64,000 bases of DNA from Burkholderiales bacterium UBA4657 (GTDB lineage Bacteria; Pseudomonadota; Gammaproteobacteria; Burkholderiales; Burkholderiaceae_E), in assembly GCA_002405475.1 (NCBI GenBank), contig DHLX01000029.1, forward strand, positions 17,828-81,827, read 5' to 3'. The position numbers and the translations under genes are program-made. This document shows, one piece after another, positions 1-9,182 of the stretch. Each line of letters starts with the position of its first letter. Within the stretch, counting starts at the first letter, position 1. Below the pieces are notes generated by a model. The model searched no databases, was not told the DNA's origin, and saw only the letters and a list, made by a program, of their open reading frames with translations.

Positions 1-123
1 GGCAATATGCAGCAGGGCAGCATTTTTTTGTGCCGTGCTGGCGCGCGCCATGGCGCGGCTGGCAGCGCGGGCACTTTGTCCTAGGGACTGCATCAGCGTC
101 GAAATATTAGTTTTACTATCCAT
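1..123 (-). CDS. proA: Gamma-glutamyl phosphate reductase, N-terminal part (cut by window edge)
   Basis: The first 41 codons of ProA, which reduces gamma-glutamyl phosphate to glutamate semialdehyde in cytoplasmic proline synthesis. Reading the minus strand from an ATG at 123 gives a protein with the segment ARAASRAMARA followed by STAQKNAALLHIA, the recognisable N-terminal helix of ProA (established family feature). The frame stays open to base 1, so the rest lies outside the window. An AAGG ribosome-binding site lies a few bases upstream, and the holA stop is 24 bases upstream of the start, so the gene is probably the last member of leuS-lptE-holA-proA. This order is common in betaproteobacteria. 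Confidence 0.85.
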   Translation of the reverse strand, partial: MDSKTNISTLMQSLGQSARAASRAMARASTAQKNAALLHIA

Positions 124-146
124 GATCATGACCTTAAAACGCAAGC

Positions 147-1199
147 TTACCGCAAAGGCATCAGTGACAGCCCCAGCGCCAGTAAATCGACCCAGGGTTC
201 GCCCGTCATACTCTCGCGTTGCGCCGCCTGGGGCAGACCTTTGGCAGCCTTGTCCAGAGCGGCGCAGCGTCGTATGGCCTCAGCCAGTTGCGCACGACTC
301 AGGCGCTGAACCATACCTGGCAGTAGTCGTTCACGTGCCCCCCAGACTCTGAGTTCGCGCAAAATAGAGCTCATCGCCTGACCCGACTCGGTAGCACACT
401 TGACGCGCCATAGCGTACGCAATTCTTCCGCCATGGTCCACAGCACCAGTGGCAGCGCTTCACCTTCTGCCTGTAAACCATAGAGCATACGTGCGTAGCG
501 CGCAGCATCAGCGGCTAGCAGCGCTTCGCTGAGCTTGAAGACATCGTAACGAGCCACATTCAGTACGGCATCCTGAACTTCTTCCAGCGTCAATTCGCGT
601 GTCGGGTAGAGCAAGCCCAGTTTTTGTATTTCCTGATGTGCGGCCAATAAATTACCTTCGACCCGATCGGCGATGAATTGGAGTGCTTCACGTGGCGCCG
701 TTTGTTGCTGCTGTCGCAGGCGAGCTTGTATCCAGGCCGGCAGAGCTGGTCGTTCAATCGTATCGAGTGTGACAAAAATGGCGGCTTCCTGTAACGGCGC
801 AAACCATTTGGCCGCTTTCATGTCGCGGTCGGGCTGTGGTAGCGTAATGAGCAGCACGGTGCTGTCGTCGCGCACCGGGCTTTGCGCCATTTGTTGCAGC
901 ATGGCCGAGCCTTCCTTGCCCGGTTTTCCGGTAGGAATGCGCAGTTCGATGATTTTTTTATCGGCAAACAAGGACAGACTGCCACTGGCAGCAGCGAAAT
1001 GATCCCAGTCAAATTTGGGCGAGACGCTATGCACTTCGCGTTCTGAATAACCTGCTTTGCGCGCCGCATGGCGAATGGCATCGCAGGCTTCCATTTGCAG
1101 CAGAGCTTCGTGACCTGCCACGACATAAAGCGGTGCCAGAGCGTTCTTGCTAATGGCACTGCTCAGATGAGCAGCCAGGGCATCGGCCTTGAGCAACAT
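147..1199 (-). CDS. holA: DNA polymerase III subunit delta
   Basis: Clamp-loader delta subunit, which opens the beta sliding clamp on DNA. The 350-aa length fits the family (about 340 aa). The middle of the protein carries the typical segment VEGNLLAAHQEIQKL, and the N-terminal region contains PLYVVAGHEALLQ, the degenerate nucleotide-binding fold of delta. The frame is open for 79 codons upstream of the chosen ATG at 1199, but that extension overlaps lptE and has no family character. The chosen start (MLLKADALAAHL) gives a standard N-terminus and sits 7 bases after the lptE stop. It is co-directional with leuS, lptE and proA. Confidence 0.92.
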   Translation of the reverse strand: MLLKADALAAHLSSAISKNALAPLYVVAGHEALLQMEACDAIRHAARKAGYSEREVHSVSPKFDWDHFAAASGSLSLFADKKIIELRIPTGKPGKEGSAMLQQMAQSPVRDDSTVLLITLPQPDRDMKAAKWFAPLQEAAIFVTLDTIERPALPAWIQARLRQQQQTAPREALQFIADRVEGNLLAAHQEIQKLGLLYPTRELTLEEVQDAVLNVARYDVFKLSEALLAADAARYARMLYGLQAEGEALPLVLWTMAEELRTLWRVKCATESGQAMSSILRELRVWGARERLLPGMVQRLSRAQLAEAIRRCAALDKAAKGLPQAAQRESMTGEPWVDLLALGLSLMPLR

Positions 1200-1206
1200 G
1201 AGTGTA

Positions 1207-1722
1207 TTACTTCTGAATGGCAGCAAGACGGCGCAATAGCTGTTGCACCATGTCGGTCTGCATGTCACGATAAAGTAAGGCTTCTTCAGATTCCTTCGCC
1301 AGCCGCGCATCTTCATTAAAGGTAATGTCGCGCTTGAGTGTAATGTCGGTCGCCGGAATGAATTCCCGGCCTTTGCCGTCGTGAACCCGAAAGTTGATCC
1401 GATAACGCAGGGTATATTCGCGTGCCCGACCGTCACGATTCACCGAGAGTACTTCTTTTTCACGCGTTTCGCTCAGTATGTCAAGTCTTGCTTCTGCTGC
1501 TTTGACATCATTGACCAATTGCACTTTGGCACTGCTACGCAGATTACGGCGTAATTCATTACCCAGACCAGAGCCCTCGGACACACCCAGAAACAGGGTG
1601 GCGAAGGGAATATCGGCCGAACCGCGTGGCCGAAAACCGCACGCAGACAAGCTTGAGATAGCCATTAGCGCGGCCGAATTCACTAAAACCATGCGGCGGG
1701 AAACAGGGGGCATATTCGGCAT
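1207..1722 (-). CDS. lptE: LPS-assembly lipoprotein LptE
   Basis: Outer-membrane lipoprotein that plugs the LptD barrel during lipopolysaccharide insertion. The 171-aa product begins with a basic n-region, then a hydrophobic stretch ending in the lipobox LSAC, so the lipidated Cys is near residue 28. The body has the LptE pattern of variable strands, with a C-terminal helix (YRDMQTDMVQQLLRRLAAIQ) that is well conserved in this family. The start is 5 bases after the leuS stop and the stop is 7 bases before holA, so the three are surely co-transcribed. The leuS-lptE-holA order is conserved in proteobacteria. Confidence 0.9.
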   Translation of the reverse strand: MPNMPPVSRRMVLVNSAALMAISSLSACGFRPRGSADIPFATLFLGVSEGSGLGNELRRNLRSSAKVQLVNDVKAAEARLDILSETREKEVLSVNRDGRAREYTLRYRINFRVHDGKGREFIPATDITLKRDITFNEDARLAKESEEALLYRDMQTDMVQQLLRRLAAIQK

Positions 1723-1727
1723 ACTCC

Positions 1728-4397
1728 TCAGATCACGATATTGACCAGTTTACCCGGAACAACGATGATCTTTTTCACGGCTTGGCCTGAGATAAATTTT
1801 TCTACGGTCTCACTCGATAGAGCTGTCGCTTCAATGGCTGCCTTGTCGGCCTTGGCGGGCACCAGAATCGAACCTCGCAATTTGCCATTGACCTGAACCA
1901 CCAGTTCAATTTCATCCTGCTTCAAGGCCTCGGCATCGACTTTCGGCCAGTCGGCATCGAGCAAGTCACCCAGTACCGCGGCATACCCCAGCTGCTGCCA
2001 AAGCACATGGGTAATGTGCGGTACAACCGGGTAGAGTACGCGTAACATGATACTAATCGTTTCACGCCAGGTTTCGATACTATCGGCAAAGCGCTCTTGT
2101 TCCGGACCGTCAAGCTTCGCCTCTTCGAGCGCATTCAGCATCTTCATACTGGCTGATACCACTGTGTTGTATTGCATGCGCTGGTAGTCAGCATCGGCTT
2201 GTTGCAGGCTCAAATGGATCTGGCGGCGTAAATTTTTGTGGGCTGCAGGTAGCAGCACCGGGTCAAAAGTAAAGGAATGCTGCATCAGCCAGTCGCGTTT
2301 GCCTTGACAAAAAGTCCAGAGCCGCTTGAGGAAACGGTGCGCCCCTTCAACCGCGGCATCGTTCCATTCCAGAGTCTGTTCAGGTGGCGCGGCAAACATG
2401 GTAAACAGACGAGCCGTATCAGCCCCATATTTGTCTATTAACTCCTGCGGATCGACCCCATTATTTTTCGACTTCGACATGGTGCCGACGCCCTCATACA
2501 CAATGGCCGATCCATCGGTTTTGAGTCGGGCAGCGACGATGGCAACTTTGTCATCCAGCACATTTTCGACTTCATGCGGCCAGAAATATTCGATACCGCC
2601 TTTTTCATTCTTGCGGGAATAGATATGGTTCAGCACCATGCCCTGAGTCAGCAATTTTTTGAAGGGTTCGTTGAATGACAACAAGCCCAGATCGCGCATG
2701 ACCTTGGTCCAGAATCGTGCATAGAGCAAATGCAGTACCGCATGCTCAATACCGCCAATGTATTGATCCATCGGCATCCAGTAGTCATTGCGTTCGTCCA
2801 CCATCGCTTCGTCATTATCGGGTGAGCAATAGCGCATGTAATACCAGGAAGAATCGACAAAGGTGTCCATGGTGTCGGTTTCGCGCTGCGCTGGCTTGCC
2901 GCATTTCGGGCAGGCTACGTGCAGAAAATCTTCACGCTTATTCAAAGGGTTGCCGCTGCCATCAGGCACGCAGTCATCAGGCAAGACCACGGGCAAATCG
3001 GCGTACGGCACGGGAACATCACCGCAGTCGTCGCAGTGAATGATCGGAATCGGCGTGCCCCAATAGCGCTGGCGCGAAATACCCCAGTCACGCAGACGAT
3101 AAGTGGTTTGTGCTTGACCCAGCCCCAGGGCTTGCAGATCCGCTGCTATCGCCGCTACCGCCTCGGTGTATTTCAGCCCATCATATTTGCCCGAATTAAC
3201 GCATACACCATGTTCTTTATCGCTATACCAGTCTTGCAGCACGTCAGCATCAAAGCTTTTACCCACTACGTTAATAACCTGCTTGATGGCCAGACCATAT
3301 TTTTTGGCGAAGGCGAAATCACGTTCATCGTGCCCCGGTACGCCCATGACGGCACCTTCGCCATAACCCGTGAGCACATAGTTGCCGACCCAGACCGGAA
3401 TTTTTTCCTGATTCAAAGGATGAGTCACATACAGCCCGGTAAACACCCCTTTCTTTTCCATGGTCGCCATTTCAGCTTCGGTTGTGCCGCCTTTTTTGCA
3501 GTCTTCGACAAATGCCGATACTTGCGCGTCACGTTGTGCGGCATAGCTGGCCAGAGCATGTTCAGCAGCCACGGCGACAAACGTTACACCCATGATGGTG
3601 TCAGCGCGCGTGGTAAAGACACGCAATAATTTTTTCTCGCCTTCCAGTTCGTAAGGAAAGCCAAAGTTGACCCCGCCACTTTTACCGATCCAGTTTTCCT
3701 GCATCAGCCGCACACGTTCCGGCCAGCCGGACAGAAAGTTAGGGTGCTCGGGCTGGCTGACGCAATCCAGCAATTCCTCGGCATAACGCGTTATGTTCAG
3801 GTAATAACCCGGAATTTCGCGCTTCTCGACCGGGGCGCCCGAGCGCCAGCCTTTGCCGTCAATCACTTGTTCGTTGGCCAGTACAGTTTGATCGACTGGG
3901 TCCCAGTTGACCACCTGGGTTTTTTTGTAGGCGATGCCGTGTTCCAGCATTTTCAGGAACAGCCATTGATTCCAGCGGTAATACTCAGGGTCGCAGGTGG
4001 CGACCTCGCGTGTCCAGTCAATCGCCAGTCCCATCGCCTGCATCTGTTTTTTCATGTAGGCGATGTTGTCGTAAGTCCAGCGCGCGGGGGGCACCTGATT
4101 TTTCATGGCGGCATTTTCAGCCGGCAGGCCAAATGCATCCCAACCCATGGGCATGAGTACGTTATAGCCTTGCATGCGCAACTGCCGTGCCATCATGTCA
4201 TTGATGGTGTAGTTGCGCACATGCCCCATGTGCAGTTTGCCACTGGGGTACGGCAGCATCGAGCAGGCGTAAAACTTGGGTTTGGGCTCACCACGTTTCC
4301 CGGCGGCGCTTTCAGTCACGCGATAGGCGTCGATGGCTTGCCAATGGCTTTGCGCGGCGGCCTCTACTTCCGCCGCTGAATATTTATTGTTTTGCAT
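1728..4397 (-). CDS. leuS: Leucine--tRNA ligase
   Basis: Class Ia aminoacyl-tRNA synthetase that charges tRNA-Leu in the cytoplasm. The 889-aa length is close to that of other bacterial LeuRS. The HIGH signature appears as HMGH at residues 56-59 within [10 protein letters not shown], and the KMSKS loop reads TMSKSKNNG in the C-terminal half. A large CP1 editing domain lies between them, and a zinc-type CPKCGKP segment is present. The C-terminus ends with the tRNA-binding VNGKLRGSI region. First gene of the leuS-lptE-holA-proA unit, with a perfect TATAAT element 35 bases upstream of the ATG. Confidence 0.97.
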   Translation of the reverse strand: MQNNKYSAAEVEAAAQSHWQAIDAYRVTESAAGKRGEPKPKFYACSMLPYPSGKLHMGHVRNYTINDMMARQLRMQGYNVLMPMGWDAFGLPAENAAMKNQVPPARWTYDNIAYMKKQMQAMGLAIDWTREVATCDPEYYRWNQWLFLKMLEHGIAYKKTQVVNWDPVDQTVLANEQVIDGKGWRSGAPVEKREIPGYYLNITRYAEELLDCVSQPEHPNFLSGWPERVRLMQENWIGKSGGVNFGFPYELEGEKKLLRVFTTRADTIMGVTFVAVAAEHALASYAAQRDAQVSAFVEDCKKGGTTEAEMATMEKKGVFTGLYVTHPLNQEKIPVWVGNYVLTGYGEGAVMGVPGHDERDFAFAKKYGLAIKQVINVVGKSFDADVLQDWYSDKEHGVCVNSGKYDGLKYTEAVAAIAADLQALGLGQAQTTYRLRDWGISRQRYWGTPIPIIHCDDCGDVPVPYADLPVVLPDDCVPDGSGNPLNKREDFLHVACPKCGKPAQRETDTMDTFVDSSWYYMRYCSPDNDEAMVDERNDYWMPMDQYIGGIEHAVLHLLYARFWTKVMRDLGLLSFNEPFKKLLTQGMVLNHIYSRKNEKGGIEYFWPHEVENVLDDKVAIVAARLKTDGSAIVYEGVGTMSKSKNNGVDPQELIDKYGADTARLFTMFAAPPEQTLEWNDAAVEGAHRFLKRLWTFCQGKRDWLMQHSFTFDPVLLPAAHKNLRRQIHLSLQQADADYQRMQYNTVVSASMKMLNALEEAKLDGPEQERFADSIETWRETISIMLRVLYPVVPHITHVLWQQLGYAAVLGDLLDADWPKVDAEALKQDEIELVVQVNGKLRGSILVPAKADKAAIEATALSSETVEKFISGQAVKKIIVVPGKLVNIVI

Positions 4398-4431
4398 GTG
4401 GGCAATGATCAGTCAGTGTTGCAAATGACTC

Positions 4432-4437
4432 ATTATA
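4432..4437 (-). promoter_or_regulatory. Candidate -10 box for the leuS operon
   Basis: Read on the minus strand these six bases are TATAAT, an exact sigma-70 -10 hexamer, placed so that transcription would begin about 28 bases before the leuS ATG. No good -35 hexamer is visible 16-18 bases upstream, so the call rests on the -10 match and position only. Confidence 0.4.
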
Positions 4438-4553
4438 TCGGTACGGGCTTGACGACAGCCCGGACTTTCATACACGATCTCAAATGTGCGATGCAGAATG
4501 AACTGACCTGATAGCGTTTACGACAAGAAATCAGGCGTCGTCTGGAGCTTTCA

Positions 4554-6056
4554 ATGTTGGCATTGCCTGCTGTTGCCCCTGGCTATTCATGGGTTCGTCG
4601 CCTGGGATGGCGTCTCAAATTTTCCTTTTTAACGATATTGATGCTGCTAGCCCTGGCTCTGGGTTGGGCGGCTTTTTCTGGCACGGCTATGGCCTGGTGG
4701 GTGGGGGCAGTAGCATGCTTTGGGCTGGCGCTTTATCTGGTTTTGCTGATTTATGGAACCTCTAGCCAGGTCTTAACGCTGCTCAAATCGGGTTTGGTTG
4801 CAATGCGCGAGGGTCGTCTAGCTCAATCCATACAGATACCCAGCCAGGATGAGTTGGCTCAAATTGCCCATCTGGCCGATGATGTCAGTAACAACATTTC
4901 AGGTATGGTGGCTCATATTCGTAGCAGTGCGGTTGTACTGGGTATGGTTGGCCGAAAAATGTCAGCACAAAACGATGATTTGCAGGCCAGAGTCGAGAAT
5001 CAGGCCGCCAGTTTGCAACAGACGGCAGCAACGATCGAACAGCTCTCCTCATCAGCGCAGATGACCGCCTCCCACTCGCGCGAAATCAGTGAGTTTGTAC
5101 GGGTTGCTGCCAGACAAAGCCAGGAAAGTGGTCAGGCCATGAACAATCTGGTTGATACGATGAATAACATCGTAACCGGGTCTCGTGACATGCGCGAGTC
5201 TTTGGCCATCATTGACAGCATTGCTTTTCAAACCAACATCTTGGCGCTGAATGCCGCCGTTGAGGCCGCCAGAGCCGGGGAAATGGGTAAGGGCTTTGCC
5301 GTAGTCGCAACCGAGGTACGGGCACTGGCCAATCGCTGCGCTGAAGCGGCCAGCCAGATTGGTGAACTGGTGGCTAATGCAGTTTTGCAGGCAGAGCGCG
5401 GTGGTCAACTGGTACATGAAACCAAAGATCGTATTGATGGGGTACTGGACAAAGTTCAGCAGGTTGCGTCGACTGTCACTGAAATTTCTAATGCTGCTAG
5501 TGAGCAAAGCACCGGGATACAGCAGATTAGTCATGCCTTGAATCAGATAGACGAAATTACTCAAAGGAATGCTCAATTAGTCGCTGATGTTGCAGACAAC
5601 GCCAGAAACCTGAATGGCCGGGCAGAGCGATTGGCGCACATGACTGCGCGTTACAAGTTGCGTCAAGGTACTGCCGATGAGGCTTATGACCTAGTGCAAA
5701 AGGCGATACAACATTGTCAGCATGTGGGTCTGGAACAGGGCCTGAAAGATATTTCAGCACCGGGTAATCTTTTCTTGGATCGTGACCTGTATATCTGGGG
5801 GCATAGCCTGGACTGTATTCATGCCTGCGACAGTCTTAATCCGGCTAAAAACGGCAATAATGATTACGATTTACAGGACGCTGATGGAAAATACATGGTG
5901 CGCGAATTTATTGCAGTGGGTCGTCAAGGGGGAGGCTGGGTTGATTACAAATACGCCAACCCTACGACCAAAGTAATCGCAGAAAAAACCTCGTACGTCG
6001 AGGAACACCTGGGCGTGGTATTCGGTTGCGGGGTTTATAAACCCAGCGAAAACTAG
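4554..6056 (+). CDS. Methyl-accepting chemotaxis protein with C-terminal Cache-like sensor
   Basis: Membrane chemoreceptor that signals through CheW/CheA. Two hydrophobic helices (about residues 23-41 and 46-66) are separated by only a few residues, so there is essentially no periplasmic sensor domain. A HAMP-like segment follows (about 70-125), then the cytoplasmic signalling coiled coil with the strongly conserved tip [20 protein letters not shown] near residues 218-240. After the coiled coil, residues about 365-498 form an extra domain with the pattern [31 protein letters not shown] and [18 protein letters not shown], which resembles a single Cache domain placed in the cytoplasm (inference from pattern). 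GGAG lies upstream of the ATG. The gene converges with the DUF192 gene and their stop codons overlap. Confidence 0.9.
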   Translation: MLALPAVAPGYSWVRRLGWRLKFSFLTILMLLALALGWAAFSGTAMAWWVGAVACFGLALYLVLLIYGTSSQVLTLLKSGLVAMREGRLAQSIQIPSQDELAQIAHLADDVSNNISGMVAHIRSSAVVLGMVGRKMSAQNDDLQARVENQAASLQQTAATIEQLSSSAQMTASHSREISEFVRVAARQSQESGQAMNNLVDTMNNIVTGSRDMRESLAIIDSIAFQTNILALNAAVEAARAGEMGKGFAVVATEVRALANRCAEAASQIGELVANAVLQAERGGQLVHETKDRIDGVLDKVQQVASTVTEISNAASEQSTGIQQISHALNQIDEITQRNAQLVADVADNARNLNGRAERLAHMTARYKLRQGTADEAYDLVQKAIQHCQHVGLEQGLKDISAPGNLFLDRDLYIWGHSLDCIHACDSLNPAKNGNNDYDLQDADGKYMVREFIAVGRQGGGWVDYKYANPTTKVIAEKTSYVEEHLGVVFGCGVYKPSEN

Positions 6057-6514
6057 AGACCTTTAACAGTAGCACCAGGCTTGATGCCGCGCTTGCTGAA
6101 CCAGCCCAGCTCCATTTCCAGAGCGTAGCGCGCTGCTTGACGGGCACAATGAACGGTTTCGGTTTTGGGCTGCATATCTTCAATATTGATAATGCGACCC
6201 TTATCATCGATAAACGCTACTGAAAGCGCTATGAGAGTGTTGCGCATCCACATGCAATGCTGGGTCTTTTCGTCGAAAACGAACAGCATTCCACCATTCG
6301 GTGGCAATTTCGTTCTGAACATGAGCCCGCTCTGGCGCTGAGGTGGGGTAGCGGCGACTTCGGCTTGAATGACGTGCATACCTATGGTCAGACGCTGGGT
6401 TGGCAGGGTCGGCTGCGGACCGTTTTGTGCCTGAACGTTCAGGCTGAAAAAAAACAGCAGACCCAAGGCAAGGGAGTGCTGAAGCTGATTTAAAAAACGG
6501 TGAAATGGGTGCAT
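6053..6514 (-). CDS. DUF192 family exported protein
   Basis: Small DUF192-domain protein of unknown biochemical role. From the ATG at 6514 it has 153 aa: a signal peptide ([12 protein letters not shown], a hydrophobic stretch [11 protein letters not shown], cleavage after VQAQ), then the DUF192 core with [37 protein letters not shown] and a C-terminal [17 protein letters not shown] motif, all diagnostic of the family. An in-frame ATG also exists at 6532, but it falls inside the terminator hairpin at 6533-6556, so the downstream ATG is preferred. Neither start has a clear Shine-Dalgarno site. It likely acts in the periplasm. Confidence 0.85.
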   Translation of the reverse strand: MHPFHRFLNQLQHSLALGLLFFFSLNVQAQNGPQPTLPTQRLTIGMHVIQAEVAATPPQRQSGLMFRTKLPPNGGMLFVFDEKTQHCMWMRNTLIALSVAFIDDKGRIINIEDMQPKTETVHCARQAARYALEMELGWFSKRGIKPGATVKGL

Positions 6515-6532
6515 GGCGCAAGCATAAAACAA

Positions 6533-6556
6533 AAAAGGCAGGAAACCCTGCCTTTT
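6533..6556 (-). terminator. Rho-independent terminator after the small Lys/Glu-rich gene
   Basis: A perfect 10-bp stem, AAAAGGCAGG pairing with CCTGCCTTTT around a 4-base loop, lies 20 bases after the stop of the small gene at 6576. On the minus strand the descending arm ends in a run of T. It should end that transcript before the DUF192 gene. Confidence 0.8.
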
Positions 6557-6575
6557 AGAGAAGCGATAACCAGAA

Positions 6576-6764
6576 TTACTTCTTGGCGTCAGCTTTTTTC
6601 TCTTCTTTCTTCTCTTCTTTCTTCATTTCTTTTTTGTGTTCTTTTTTCTCTTCTTTTTTGACTTCAGCTTTGGCAGGAGCGGCAGCAGGAGCGGCAGCTT
6701 GAGCAGAGGCGAAGGCAGGAGCAGCAAACATAGCAGCAGCGATCAAAGATGCAATCAGTTTCAT
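6576..6764 (-). CDS. Small secreted Lys/Glu-rich protein
   Basis: A 62-aa protein starting at the ATG at 6764, which has GAGAGG about 8 bases upstream; an upstream in-frame extension to 6818 lacks such support. Residues 1-22 (MKLIASLIAAAMFAAPAFASA) are a clear Sec signal peptide. The mature part is a short Ala/Pro stretch (AAAPAAAPAK) followed by about 27 residues made almost entirely of Lys and Glu in KKEEKKEHKK-type repeats. No enzymatic motif is present. The gene has its own terminator and stands alone, divergent from icd. It resembles in style the small charged periplasmic stress proteins of proteobacteria, but no function can be assigned. Confidence 0.75.
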   Translation of the reverse strand: MKLIASLIAAAMFAAPAFASAQAAAPAAAPAKAEVKKEEKKEHKKEMKKEEKKEEKKADAKK

Positions 6765-7000
6765 TGTAAAACCTCTCATGAGTGGGTTAAAAAATGGTTG
6801 CCCTAATTTGGACACCAATCACAATAACGCACCGGAGCCTGTATGGTTGACATCGCGCTGTATTTTTTTCCTAAAAATAGCCAATCTGATGTTTTTTTAC
6901 CGCTTTTGCGTCGTCGTGATAAACTCTTGTATCTTATATAAGACCTGATCTGGGTTTCTGCATCATCGTAATTCGCCCCCTATACGCCAGGAGATAGTTA

Positions 7001-8257
7001 ATGTACCAACACATCAAAATTCCCTCGGATGGCCAGAAAATTATCGTCAATGCCGATTTTTCGCTTAGCGTGCCAGATAACCCCATCATTCCGGTGATGG
7101 AGGGCGATGGCACCGGCATGGATATCACTCCGGTCATGGTCAAAGTAGTGGATGCGGCCGTTGCTAAGGCCTACGGTGGCAAGAAAAAGATTCACTGGAT
7201 GGAGATTTACGCCGGAGAAAAATCGACTCAAATCTATGGCCCCGATATCTGGCTACCGGATGAAACCCTGCATGCGCTGAAGGAATATGTGGTTTCGATT
7301 AAAGGCCCGCTGACGACCCCGGTAGGTGGCGGAATACGCTCGCTTAATGTGGCGTTGCGGCAGGAGCTGGATTTATATGTCTGTCTGCGTCCGGTGCGTT
7401 ATTTCAAGGGTGTGCCCTCGCCCCTGAAACAGCCAGAAAAGACTGACATGATTATCTTCCGTGAAAATTCTGAGGACATCTATGCCGGGATTGAGTGGGC
7501 GGCTGAGTCAGAAGGAGCGAAAAAGGTCATAGATTTCCTGGTCAAGGAAATGGGCGTTAAAAAAATACGTTTTCCGCAAACTTCAGGTATCGGTATCAAG
7601 CCGGTATCGCGCGAGGGTACCGAGCGCCTGGTACGCAAGGCCATCCAGTACGCGATCGACAATGACCGCAAATCGGTGACGATTGTTCACAAGGGCAACA
7701 TCATGAAATATACCGAGGGCGGATTTCGTGACTGGGCTTATGCCCTGGCGCAAAAAGAGTTCGGCGCTCAACTGATGGATGGCGGCCCGTGGTGCAAATT
7801 CAAGAACCCCAAAACCGGACGTGAGATTGTGGTTAAAGACTCGATTGCTGACGCATTTTTACAACAGATTTTATTGCGTCCGGCAGAATACGATGTGATT
7901 GCCACCTTGAACCTGAATGGCGACTACGTGTCCGATGCGCTGGCGGCGCAGGTTGGCGGTATTGGTATTGCCCCCGGAGCCAACCTGTCAGACTCGGTGG
8001 CCATGTTCGAAGCCACCCACGGTACTGCTCCCAAATATGCTGGCAAAGATTACGTCAATCCCGGTTCTGAAATTTTGTCGGCTGAAATGATGTTGCGCCA
8101 CATGGGCTGGACCGAGGCCGCAGATCTGATCATCAGTTCGATGGAGAAATCGATTCTGAGTAAACACGTGACCTATGACTTCGCCCGATTGATGGAGGGG
8201 GCGACCCAGGTATCCTGCTCGGGTTTTGGCCAAGTCATGATCGACCACATGGATTAA
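7001..8257 (+). CDS. icd: NADP-dependent isocitrate dehydrogenase
   Basis: TCA-cycle enzyme that oxidatively decarboxylates isocitrate to 2-oxoglutarate. At 418 aa it matches the E. coli-type homodimeric enzyme (416 aa). Visible features are EGDGTG near residue 34, the substrate loop [16 protein letters not shown] with the phosphorylatable Ser at 114 (equivalent to E. coli Ser113, target of the AceK kinase), the GNIMKYTEG motif and the metal-binding/cofactor region [10 protein letters not shown] and [19 protein letters not shown] at 6847-6852 could be part of its promoter but no good -10 pairs with it. A strong terminator follows at 8281. Confidence 0.97.
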   Translation: MYQHIKIPSDGQKIIVNADFSLSVPDNPIIPVMEGDGTGMDITPVMVKVVDAAVAKAYGGKKKIHWMEIYAGEKSTQIYGPDIWLPDETLHALKEYVVSIKGPLTTPVGGGIRSLNVALRQELDLYVCLRPVRYFKGVPSPLKQPEKTDMIIFRENSEDIYAGIEWAAESEGAKKVIDFLVKEMGVKKIRFPQTSGIGIKPVSREGTERLVRKAIQYAIDNDRKSVTIVHKGNIMKYTEGGFRDWAYALAQKEFGAQLMDGGPWCKFKNPKTGREIVVKDSIADAFLQQILLRPAEYDVIATLNLNGDYVSDALAAQVGGIGIAPGANLSDSVAMFEATHGTAPKYAGKDYVNPGSEILSAEMMLRHMGWTEAADLIISSMEKSILSKHVTYDFARLMEGATQVSCSGFGQVMIDHMD

Positions 8258-8280
8258 TCAGGTCAGTGAGCCGGAAAGAA

Positions 8281-8305
8281 AACCCCGCATGACGCGGGGT
8301 TTTTT
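8281..8305. terminator. Bidirectional terminator between icd and the cold-shock gene
   Basis: AACCCCGC pairs with GCGGGGTT around a 5-base loop. On the plus strand it is followed by a run of six T (ending icd), and on the minus strand by TTTTCTTT (ending the cold-shock gene whose stop is at 8321). Position and sequence fit a shared terminator. Confidence 0.88.
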
Positions 8306-8320
8306 GTTGCTATTGGACGT

Positions 8321-8524
8321 TTAACGACCCTGGATGTTAGAGGCCTGTTTGCCTTTCGGACCCTGCACTACGTCGAAAGTCACTTTCTGACCTTCTTTAA
8401 GGGTTTTGAAGCCCCCCATTTGAATTGCGGAGAAATGGGCAAAAATATCTTCGCCACCCTCGTCCGGGGTAATGAAACCATAACCCTTGGAATCGTTAAA
8501 CCACTTGACTGTACCAGTTGCCAT
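8321..8524 (-). CDS. Cold-shock protein, CspA family
   Basis: A 67-aa single cold-shock domain that binds single-stranded nucleic acid and melts RNA secondary structure. Both RNA-binding motifs are intact: KGYGFI (RNP1, residues 13-18) and DIFAHF (RNP2, residues 26-31), preceded by [12 protein letters not shown] lies about 10 bases before the ATG. A credible promoter lies at 8647-8675, implying a leader of roughly 115 nt, as is usual for cold-regulated csp genes. Which paralogue it is cannot be told from the sequence. Confidence 0.95.
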   Translation of the reverse strand: MATGTVKWFNDSKGYGFITPDEGGEDIFAHFSAIQMGGFKTLKEGQKVTFDVVQGPKGKQASNIQGR

Positions 8525-8873
8525 CTGAGCGACTTCCTACAAAAAAACGAGTTAATTCAAAGCCGCCCTGCTGAAGCACTAGTACATGCCCCTCTGATGC
8601 GACCCGCCTGAAGCGGTTTGTTGTTCAAGACACCAAACACTCCTGCATTTTTCTTTCAATTGGCGGCGAAGTCAAGCAGGAGTCAAAAAAACTGGCTTTT
8701 TCTTTGCCGCAGTCGCAATTTATCCTTGATTTTTGTTGTCTTAGCCGCAGTTAACAGGAATGTCCGAAAAATCTGGCAATAATCGCTAGAATTAACGCGC
8801 AAAATAGACCTTGGTCCGGTTATTGCAACCGGGCCTTGATTCCTTACAATGAGTTAAAGTCAGATTATTGGAT
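8525..8873. other. Non-coding region between divergent cspA-like and clpS genes
   Basis: About 350 bases with no credible gene. It holds the cold-shock leader (8525-8640), its candidate promoter framed by inverted repeats (8639-8683), and the clpS upstream region. On the clpS side a TAGAAT near 8790 could be a -10 box, but no matching -35 is visible. A weak hairpin around GGTCCGG/CCGGGCC (about 8813-8833) lies in the presumed clpS leader. Confidence 0.6.
8647..8675 (-). promoter_or_regulatory. Candidate promoter of the cold-shock gene
   Basis: On the minus strand TTGACT (8670-8675) and AAAAAT (8647-8652) are separated by exactly 17 bases, a good sigma-70 arrangement. Start of transcription would be near 8640, giving a leader of about 115 nt. 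The two hexamers are directly flanked by the arms of a perfect inverted repeat, ACTCCTGC at 8639-8646 and GCAGGAGT at 8676-8683. Confidence 0.5.
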
Positions 8874-9182
8874 ATGTCGACCAAGCGTGATGAAGGCGTG
8901 CTGCTGGAAAAGCAGGAGCAGCGGGTTAAACCACCACCGATGTATCAGGTCGTGTTGTTGAATGACGACTATACGCCCATGGAATTTGTGGTGAGTGTGT
9001 TACAAAAGTTTTTCAGCATGGGACGTGAAAAGGCAACTCATGTCATGCTAGCGGTACATCGTGAGGGCCGAGGTGTGTGCGGTGTTTATCCCAGGGATGT
9101 CGCACAAACCAAAGTGGAGCAGGTAGTGGATTTTGCACGGCAGCATCAACACCCGCTGCAGTGCGTGATGGAGGAAGTATGA
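8874..9182 (+). CDS. clpS: ATP-dependent Clp protease adapter ClpS
   Basis: Adapter that binds N-degron substrates and delivers them to ClpA. The product from the ATG at 8874 is 102 aa; the frame also opens with a TTG two codons upstream, which is less likely. Family signatures are [22 protein letters not shown], with the N-end-binding Asn-Asp-Asp, then [28 protein letters not shown]. The stop codon overlaps the clpA start as ATGA at 9179-9182, so the two are translationally coupled. Confidence 0.95.
   Translation: MSTKRDEGVLLEKQEQRVKPPPMYQVVLLNDDYTPMEFVVSVLQKFFSMGREKATHVMLAVHREGRGVCGVYPRDVAQTKVEQVVDFARQHQHPLQCVMEEV

Noticed and set aside
147..1436. Long holA reading starting at 1436
   Set aside because: The extra 79 codons overlap lptE and have no DnaN-loader character; the ATG at 1199 gives a normal HolA.
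2919..4379. Open frames of 236 and 211 codons on the plus strand opposite leuS
   Set aside because: They are antisense to a strongly conserved gene, with no ribosome site or family pattern.
6031..6044. Perfect palindrome GGGTTTATAAACCC inside the receptor gene end
   Set aside because: It codes for conserved residues (VYKP) and has no T-run; too short to claim a terminator.
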